Source of the DNA: Phycisphaerae bacterium
GTDB lineage: Bacteria; Planctomycetota; Phycisphaerae; SM23-33
NCBI GenBank assembly: GCA_022866005.1
Contig: JALHTV010000189.1
Span: forward strand, 1 to 12,171
Direction of reading: 5' to 3'
Length of the DNA stretch: 12,171 nt
Position numbers and translations under genes: made by a program. How positions within the stretch are numbered: position 1 is the stretch's first letter; each line of letters opens with the position of its first letter. Below the pieces are notes generated by a model that did no database searches, was not told the DNA's origin, and saw nothing but the letters and a program-made list of their open reading frames with translations. Positions 7,793-12,171 of this stretch are shown here, piece by piece.

Positions 7793-8793
7793 CCGACGGC
7801 GGCGACGCCAAGATGAACCGCCGGGAGTTCCTGGCCCGCAGCGCCACCGCTGCCGCAGCCGTCGCAGCCACCGGGGCGGCGGCGTGGCTGCTGCGCGATA
7901 GCGTCGGGCCGGCAGCCCATCCGGGAGCGGCCAGCGTGTGCCTACCGGATTACTCCGTCCCCGCCCTGGCCGGCCGAATGGCCATCGCCACCGGCGCCGA
8001 CCGCGCCCAGACGGTCCGCGCGGCCGTGGAGGCGCTGGGCGGGATGAGGCAGTTCGTCGCCACAGGCGACCGCGTGCTGCTGAAGGTCAACGCGGCCTTC
8101 GCCACCCCGCCGTCGCTCTCGGCCACCACACACCCCCAGCTTGTGCGCGAGGTCGTCCGCCTGTGCCGCGACGCCAGGGCGGCCGAGGTGATCGTCACCG
8201 ACAACCCCATCAACGACCCGGGGAGCTGCTTCGCCCTGACGGGCATCGCCCAGGCCGCCCGGGAGGCGGGTGCAGAGGTCTTCCTGCCGCGCGACGACGC
8301 CTTCGCGCCCGTGACGGTCGGCGGTGCTCGGCTGATCGTCGATTGGCCGGTGCTGCACAAGCCGCTCGCCCGCGCCAACAAGCTCATCGGCCTGGCCCCG
8401 GTCAAGCACCACGAGCGCAGCGGGGCGTCGATGGCGCTGAAGAACTGGTACGGGTTGCTGGGCGGGAGGCGGAACATCTTCCACCAGGACATTCACACGA
8501 TCATCGCGGAGCTGGCGCGGATGGTGCGGCCGACGCTGGTCGTCCTGGACGGTACGACGACGATGGTGCGCAACGGGCCCACCGGCGGCTCGCTGGACGA
8601 CCTGGCCGAGACGAACACGATGATCGTCTCGACGGATGCGGTCGCGGCCGACGCGTTTGGCGCGACGCTGCTGGGCAAGACTGCCGCCGACCTTCCCTAC
8701 ATCGGCCTGGCGGCCGCGGCCGGGGCGGGCACGGCGGATTACGAGTCGCTCCGTCCGCTGCGCGTCAGTGTCGAGCCAGGAGGCGGGGCATGA
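7789..8793 (+). CDS. Tat-exported DUF362-domain protein
   Basis: A 334-residue protein with a twin-arginine signal: MNRREFLARS at 9-18, then a hydrophobic Ala-rich stretch to about 35, so it is probably exported folded with a bound cofactor. The rest matches DUF362: VLLKVNAAF (96-104), VIVTDNP (135-140), KLIGLAPVKHHERSGASMAL (198-217), KNWYGLLGGRRNIFHQDIH, VVLDGTTTM and STDAVAADAFG. DUF362 proteins are uncharacterised but often occur with ferredoxins; here the usual C-terminal ferredoxin is absent and is supplied by the next gene. Start choice: GTG at 7789 overlaps the previous stop (GTGA) and has GGAGG at 7777-7781, 7 nt upstream; the ATG at 7813 would begin right before the twin arginine but lacks a good site. 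Conserved Lys206, His207, His208 and Asp residues could form a ligand site, which is inference. Confidence 0.9.
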   Translation: MTDGGDAKMNRREFLARSATAAAAVAATGAAAWLLRDSVGPAAHPGAASVCLPDYSVPALAGRMAIATGADRAQTVRAAVEALGGMRQFVATGDRVLLKVNAAFATPPSLSATTHPQLVREVVRLCRDARAAEVIVTDNPINDPGSCFALTGIAQAAREAGAEVFLPRDDAFAPVTVGGARLIVDWPVLHKPLARANKLIGLAPVKHHERSGASMALKNWYGLLGGRRNIFHQDIHTIIAELARMVRPTLVVLDGTTTMVRNGPTGGSLDDLAETNTMIVSTDAVAADAFGATLLGKTAADLPYIGLAAAAGAGTADYESLRPLRVSVEPGGGA

Positions 8794-10508
8794 GGATCAC
8801 CACGGTCAGGCGGATTTGCCAGGTGTTCTTCCTGGTGATGCTGGGGTGGTTTGCCGTCGTGACGGTCGTCGGCCCCAGTTGGTGGCAGATGCGCAACTGG
8901 CCGGTGAACTGGCTGCTCCAGCTCGATCCGCTGGTAGCGGTGGGGACGGTGCTGGCAACGGGGACGCTGTACGCGGGCCTGATCTGGGCGGCGGCGACGG
9001 TAGTCGCGACGGTCCTGCTGGGGCGGTTCTTTTGCGGCTGGGTATGCCCGTTCGGGACGGTGCATCAGTTCTTCGGCTGGTTGGGCCGCCGCGCGCGGCC
9101 GGTCCAGCAGCGCATCGAGGCCAACCGCTACCGCCGCTGGCAATCGCTGAAGTATTACCTGCTGGCCGCGATGCTGGCGACCGCGGTCGTGCGGCCGGGG
9201 GTGCTGGTGACTGGGTGGCTCGATCCCATCCCGCTGGTGCATCGCTCGGTGACGCTGGTCGTGCTGCCGCTGGCTGACGCCGGCACGCGGGCCTTGTCAC
9301 CCGCGCCGCGGCTGGTCGAATGGTCGTGGCTGATCGGGGCGGTGTTTCTCGCGGCGGTGGCGGCGAACTTCTTCGTCCCGCGGTTCTATTGTCGGTTCGT
9401 CTGCCCGCTGGGGGCGCTGCTGGGTGTGCTGGGGCGATGGGCCCTCTTCCGCATCGGCAAGAGCACCCCCCAGTGCAGCCAGTGCGGCCTGTGCGAGGCT
9501 GACTGCGAAGGCGCCTGCAATCCCTCGGGGCAGATTCGGACAGCCGAATGCGTGCTGTGCTGCAACTGTCTGGCCGTCTGCCCGGACGACGTGCTGCGGT
9601 ACGGACCAGCCAAGTCCGCCGCCGGTGAGCGGACCGGCCCCGACGTCTCCCGCCGCGGGGTGCTGCTGTCGCTGGTCGCCGGGGCCGCAGCCGGGCCGCT
9701 GCTGCGCCTGGCCGGGCGGACTGGTGCGAGCTGGAACTCCGCCATCATCCGCCCACCCGGGGCGCTGGATGAGGAGCGCTTCCTCCAGCGGTGCATTCGC
9801 TGCGGCCAATGCATGAAGATCTGCCCGACCAACGTGCTCCAGCCCGGCGGCCTGCAAGGCGGGCTGGAGACGCTGTGGACGCCGATGCTGAACAATCGCA
9901 TCGGCACCAGCGCCCGCCAGCTCCGCTGCATCGCGTGCAGCAGCGTCTGCCCGACGCGCGCGATCCGCCCGATCAGCTTGGACGAGAGGCTCGGGCGCGG
10001 GGCCTTCGCCTCGGCGGGGCCGATCCGGCTGGGCGCGGCGTTCGTCGATCGGGGGCGCTGCCTGCCGTGGGCGATGGACCGGCCGTGCATCGTCTGCCAG
10101 GAAAACTGCCCGGTCAGCCCCAAGGCTATCACGGTGCGCGAGCAATTCAGCACCGTCCGCGGCGGCTCGGGGCGCATCCAGGCCGTCCGCGGGACGACCG
10201 TCGAGCTGAACGGTGTGGCGCTGCGCAAGGGTGAGCTGGGCACGGGCGATTACTATCTCGCCTGTGGCGGGCGGCGGCTGCCGATCGTTGGCAACGATGC
10301 GGCCTCGGTCACGGTGGCTGAGGCCGCCCCACTGCCCCCAGGCGCCGCGGCGGAGGTCCAGGTCCGCCTCCAGCAGCCGGTGGTGGACCCGCGCCTGTGC
10401 ATCGGCTGCGGCGTGTGCGAGCACGAGTGCCCGGTCAGCGGACTGCGGGCCATCCGCGTGACGGCGGAGAACGAGTCCCGCAGCCGGAAACACTCGTTGC
10501 TGCCGTAG
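8790..10508 (+). CDS. Membrane polyferredoxin, NapH-like half fused to NapG-like half
   Basis: A 572-residue integral membrane iron-sulfur protein, expected to pass electrons between the quinone pool and exported partners. The N-terminal half resembles NapH/NosR-type proteins: four hydrophobic segments (about 9-29, 48-78, 119-137, 178-196), the paired motifs FCGWVCPFG (Cys82, Cys86) and YCRFVCPLG (Cys201, Cys205), then two CxxCxxCxxxC sites (229-239 and 254-264). A twin-arginine-like SRRGVLLS at 287-294 opens a fifth hydrophobic stretch (to about 308). After it comes a NapG/MauM-like ferredoxin part: IRPPGALDEERF, CIRCGQCMKICP (335-346), two three-cysteine motifs CIACSSVCP (380-388) and CIVCQENCP (433-441), and CIGCGVCEHECP (537-548). 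ATG overlaps the DUF362 stop in ATGA, with AGGAGG (8778-8783) 6 nt upstream. The electron donor and acceptor are not known. Confidence 0.9.
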   Translation: MRITTVRRICQVFFLVMLGWFAVVTVVGPSWWQMRNWPVNWLLQLDPLVAVGTVLATGTLYAGLIWAAATVVATVLLGRFFCGWVCPFGTVHQFFGWLGRRARPVQQRIEANRYRRWQSLKYYLLAAMLATAVVRPGVLVTGWLDPIPLVHRSVTLVVLPLADAGTRALSPAPRLVEWSWLIGAVFLAAVAANFFVPRFYCRFVCPLGALLGVLGRWALFRIGKSTPQCSQCGLCEADCEGACNPSGQIRTAECVLCCNCLAVCPDDVLRYGPAKSAAGERTGPDVSRRGVLLSLVAGAAAGPLLRLAGRTGASWNSAIIRPPGALDEERFLQRCIRCGQCMKICPTNVLQPGGLQGGLETLWTPMLNNRIGTSARQLRCIACSSVCPTRAIRPISLDERLGRGAFASAGPIRLGAAFVDRGRCLPWAMDRPCIVCQENCPVSPKAITVREQFSTVRGGSGRIQAVRGTTVELNGVALRKGELGTGDYYLACGGRRLPIVGNDAASVTVAEAAPLPPGAAAEVQVRLQQPVVDPRLCIGCGVCEHECPVSGLRAIRVTAENESRSRKHSLLP

Positions 10509-10514
10509 GGTGCC

Positions 10515-10520
10515 TATAAT
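10515..10520 (+). promoter_or_regulatory. Candidate -10 element upstream of the aldo/keto reductase gene
   Basis: A perfect TATAAT lies 7 bases after the polyferredoxin stop. No convincing -35 hexamer is found at 16-18 bp upstream, so an activator may be needed. If used, transcription would start near 10527, just before the stem-loop at 10532. Confidence 0.5.
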
Positions 10521-10531
10521 GCGGCAACAGT

Positions 10532-10568
10532 CTCGCCACCCAGCCCTGCGTTGCGGCGGGGTGGCGAG
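10532..10568 (+). terminator. Perfect 10-bp stem-loop after the redox operon / in the reductase leader
   Basis: CTCGCCACCC (10532-10541) pairs perfectly with GGGTGGCGAG (10559-10568) across a 17-nt loop, followed by TTTC. Its place 24 nt after a stop codon suggests a weak intrinsic terminator for the upstream operon. The U-run is only three bases, so it could instead be a 5' stabilising or regulatory hairpin of the reductase transcript. Confidence 0.55.
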
Positions 10569-10581
10569 TTTCGACAGCCAG

Positions 10582-10595
10582 GACGGTTGACCGTC
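10582..10595 (+). promoter_or_regulatory. 14-nt inverted repeat directly before the reductase ribosome-binding site
   Basis: GACGGT-TG-ACCGTC is a perfect inverted repeat with a 2-nt centre. It ends immediately before AAAGGAG (10596-10602), which is 7 nt from the ATG at 10610. The centre is too short for a good RNA hairpin, so a DNA-binding operator is more plausible, though chance cannot be excluded for 6-bp arms. Confidence 0.35.
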
Positions 10596-10609
10596 AAAGG
10601 AGTTAGCCC

Positions 10610-11863
10610 ATGTCATCCAGAAGTGACGACCTATCCCGACGGGATTTCCTCAAGACCGCCGCCGCGTGCGGCGCCGGGTCCATCCTGGCGGCCGCGGGCG
10701 ACATTGCCTTGGGCCAGCCGGCCGCCGGGTCGGCCGAAGGCGCCCAAAGCCAGCCGACCACCGGCGCGGTGCCGCTGGTGCCCCGGCGGCTATTCGGCAC
10801 GACCGGCCGCGACGTGTCCATCCTGGCGCTGGGCGGCATCTTCGACATCACCGCCAACCAACTCGTCCTGAAACAGGCGCTGAAGTGGGGCATCGACTAC
10901 TGGGACACCGCCGCCAGCTACGTGGACGGCAAGAGCGAGCTGGGCATCGGGATGTTCTTCGGGGCTAGCCCCCAAGAGCGCAAGAGGGTCTTTCTGGTGA
11001 CGAAGTCCAAGGATGGGCCGGAGCTGGAGAGCTCGCTGAACAGGTCGCTGGAGCGGATGAAGACCGACTACGTGGACGTGTTCTTCATCCACGATGTCAG
11101 CCAGACCTCGGTTATCGAGGACCGGGGCGCCGCGTGGAAAGCCTTTGCCCGCAAGGCGAAGGCGGCCAAGAAGATTCGCTTCTTTGGCTTCTCCACGCAC
11201 AGCAACATGGCCCCGTGCCTCCAAGCGGCCAGCAAGCTGGACTTCATCGACGCTGTCATATTCAGGTACAACTTCCGCCGAATGGACGAAGCCGACGACA
11301 AGGCCGCCGTCGAGGCCGCCTCCAAGGCCGGCATCGGCCTGACGGCCATGAAGACCCAGGCCAAGCCCTCCCGGCGCGAGCAGGCCGAGGGCGAGCTGAC
11401 GCTGCTGGACCAGTTCACGCAGAGGGGCTTCTCGGCGCAGCAGGCGGCGCTGAAGGCCGTGTGGGAAGACCCGCGCATCGCGTCGCTCTGCTCGGCGATG
11501 TACACGCTGGAGGTGCTCCAGTCCAACTACCTGGCCGCGATTGACAAGACGCAGCTCTCCGCCGCCGACCGGGCGGCCTTGCGCGAGTACGCGCAGGCGA
11601 GTTGCTGGCAGTACTGTGCCGGCTGCGCCGACACCTGTCAAAGCGCCGTGGCCGGCCGACCGCCCATCGCCGACGTCATGCGGTATCTGATGTATCACCG
11701 CGAATACGGCCGGGTCGAGGACGCCCAGCGGATGTTCGCCGAGTTGCCGGCCTCGGTCCGGGCGGCGCTGGCGCATGGCGACTTCTCGGCGGCCGAGCGC
11801 CGCTGCCCGCAGCGGATGGCGATCGGGCGGCTCATGCGAGAGGCGTGTGACGTCCTGGCCTGA
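10610..11863 (+). CDS. Tat-signal aldo/keto reductase with C-terminal cysteine cluster
   Basis: A 417-residue aldo/keto reductase-fold protein with a twin-arginine signal: SRRDFLKTAA at 9-18, hydrophobic to about 34. The barrel starts near residue 58 (PRRLFGTTGRDVSILALGG) and keeps the family tetrad: Asp99 in YWDTAASY, Tyr104, Lys132 in LVTKSK and His161 in VFFIHD. The C-terminal region has CWQYCAGCADTC (Cys332, 336, 339, 343) and a later Cys399-Pro, similar to the ferredoxin-like tail seen in Fe-S aldo/keto reductases; the spacing C-x3-C-x2-C-x3-C is slightly unusual. The NADPH-phosphate motif of classical members is not evident near residue 290. The substrate is unknown. Start: AAAGGAG (10596-10602) at 7 nt. 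Being exported and next to a membrane ferredoxin, it may take electrons from Fe-S partners rather than NADPH; that is inference. Confidence 0.9.
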   Translation: MSSRSDDLSRRDFLKTAAACGAGSILAAAGDIALGQPAAGSAEGAQSQPTTGAVPLVPRRLFGTTGRDVSILALGGIFDITANQLVLKQALKWGIDYWDTAASYVDGKSELGIGMFFGASPQERKRVFLVTKSKDGPELESSLNRSLERMKTDYVDVFFIHDVSQTSVIEDRGAAWKAFARKAKAAKKIRFFGFSTHSNMAPCLQAASKLDFIDAVIFRYNFRRMDEADDKAAVEAASKAGIGLTAMKTQAKPSRREQAEGELTLLDQFTQRGFSAQQAALKAVWEDPRIASLCSAMYTLEVLQSNYLAAIDKTQLSAADRAALREYAQASCWQYCAGCADTCQSAVAGRPPIADVMRYLMYHREYGRVEDAQRMFAELPASVRAALAHGDFSAAERRCPQRMAIGRLMREACDVLA

Positions 11864-11897
11864 GTGACTCGGTGCGGGTCGTCATCCTGATGCCATG

Positions 11898-11932
11898 CGG
11901 GGGCCTTCCCCGGCGCCGCAGGGCCCTGCGGC
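11898..11932 (+). terminator. Tandem GC hairpins after the reductase gene
   Basis: Two adjacent hairpins begin 35 nt after the stop: CGGGG/CCCCG (11898-11912, loop GCCTT) and the perfect 18-nt palindrome GCCGCAGGGCCCTGCGGC (11915-11932; 7-bp stem, loop GGCC). No T-run follows, so termination is possible but not of textbook type. Confidence 0.4.
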
Positions 11933-11974
11933 CTGGCTGCGCTGCGATCCTGCTGGCGTTGGTCGGTCCTGTCC

Positions 11975-11983
11975 TGATACAAT
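11975..11983 (+). promoter_or_regulatory. Extended -10 promoter candidate before the flavoprotein gene
   Basis: TGATACAAT is an extended -10 element (TGn followed by TACAAT). TTGGTC (11959-11964) is only 13 bp upstream and too near to act as a -35 box. Transcription would begin near 11990 and leave a structured leader of about 115 nt. Confidence 0.4.
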
Positions 11984-12005
11984 ACCGCTGCCTGTTCACG
12001 GCAAG

Positions 12006-12066
12006 AAGCCCTCCGCGCGGGGGCTTGCAGCCTCCGCCGATGCGGGCCCCCGGCCGTCGGGGCTGC
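12006..12066 (+). other. Structured leader: two consecutive predicted hairpins
   Basis: AAGCCCTC (12006-12013) pairs with GGGGGCTT (12019-12026), 8 bp with one G-T pair and a 5-nt loop. Directly after it, GCAGCC (12027-12032) pairs with GGCTGC (12061-12066), and inside that CCGA (12037-12040) with TCGG (12057-12060). The pairing is visible by eye; no known riboswitch consensus is matched. It lies between the extended -10 element and the ribosome-binding site at 12094. Confidence 0.35.
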
Positions 12067-12104
12067 TGAGAAGCTTGGGGCCTTGTCGCTGCCAGGAGCA
12101 GGAC

Positions 12105-12171
12105 TTGCATCGCGTCGTGGCCGCAAAGGCCCTGAGCGAGAACGTCGTTCGGCTGGAGGTCCAGGCCCCGC
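12105..12171 (+). CDS. Probable ferredoxin-NADP+ reductase / sulfide dehydrogenase-like FAD subunit, N-terminus only
   Basis: A TTG at 12105 has AGGAG (12094-12098) 6 nt upstream and opens a frame that runs off the window after 22 complete codons. The start reads MHRVVAAKALSENVVRLEVQ followed by Ala-Pro. This matches the beginning I know from SudB/NfnA-type proteins, the FAD- and NAD-binding subunits of NADH-dependent ferredoxin:NADP+ oxidoreductase, also annotated as sulfide dehydrogenase or dihydroorotate dehydrogenase electron-transfer-like proteins. In that family a first beta strand with a basic residue pair is followed by 'ap...kV.apr'. Only this short segment is available, so the call rests on pattern memory, and a different member of the ferredoxin-reductase fold is possible. 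Context fits: it follows a set of Fe-S and redox genes. Confidence 0.55.
   Translation, partial: MHRVVAAKALSENVVRLEVQAP

Noticed and set aside
7938..8789. Upstream extension of the polyferredoxin frame (from 7938)
   Set aside because: It lies wholly within the DUF362 gene, is Arg/Pro-rich, and the ATG at 8790 has an AGGAGG site and starts a membrane helix.
9297..10616. Minus-strand open frame opposite the polyferredoxin
   Set aside because: Antisense shadow; composition is Arg/Ala/Gln-rich and it crosses the leader of the next gene.
12066..12071. CTGAGA, as in the core of TPP riboswitches
   Set aside because: The other conserved TPP parts (ACCTGAT and the GGGTAATGCCAGCG region) are missing, and the downstream gene is not a thiamin gene as far as can be read.

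Overview
The window is a gene-dense, GC-rich bacterial chromosome segment. Its gene types (a heavy-metal RND pump, a short glucose-6-phosphate isomerase, and Tat-exported DUF362, ferredoxin and aldo/keto reductase proteins) and its base composition suggest a planctomycete-like organism, perhaps Phycisphaerae. That placement is inferred from style and rests on no marker gene. No mobile element, CRISPR array, tRNA or rRNA was seen.

Left part (1-2753): the C-terminal 454 residues of a CusA/CzcA-type RND transporter enter from outside the window. They meet a convergent glucose-6-phosphate isomerase (pgi, minus strand), and the two genes overlap by 13 bases at their 3' ends.

Middle (2754-6715): a strong sigma70-type promoter (TTGACC-18-TATAAT) starts a plus-strand run. 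It contains thiS (sulfur carrier), a small three-helix membrane-protein gene broken by an in-frame TGA, thiG (thiazole synthase), an unrecognised three-helix membrane protein, and a DinG/XPD-family Fe-S helicase. The last three genes overlap at their ends. The predicted thiS leader is only about 30 nt, so there is no room for a TPP riboswitch.

Right part (6716-10508): a tight three-gene operon with 4-base GTGA and ATGA overlaps encodes a membrane-anchored protein of DUF6599 type, a Tat-signal DUF362 protein, and a 572-residue membrane polyferredoxin. The polyferredoxin looks like a NapH half fused to a NapG half, with a twin-arginine motif and a hydrophobic segment in the middle of the chain. 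This is the most interesting part of the window: it reads as an uncharacterised electron-transfer module linking the membrane to exported redox proteins.

Far right (10509-12171): a Tat-signal aldo/keto reductase with a C-terminal cysteine cluster follows. Its leader holds a perfect TATAAT, a 10-bp perfect stem-loop and a 14-nt inverted repeat. After 241 non-coding bases containing several GC hairpins and an extended -10 element, the first 22 codons of a probable ferredoxin-NADP+ reductase / sulfide dehydrogenase-like flavoprotein subunit run off the window. The last five genes therefore share a redox theme, and three of them carry twin-arginine motifs.
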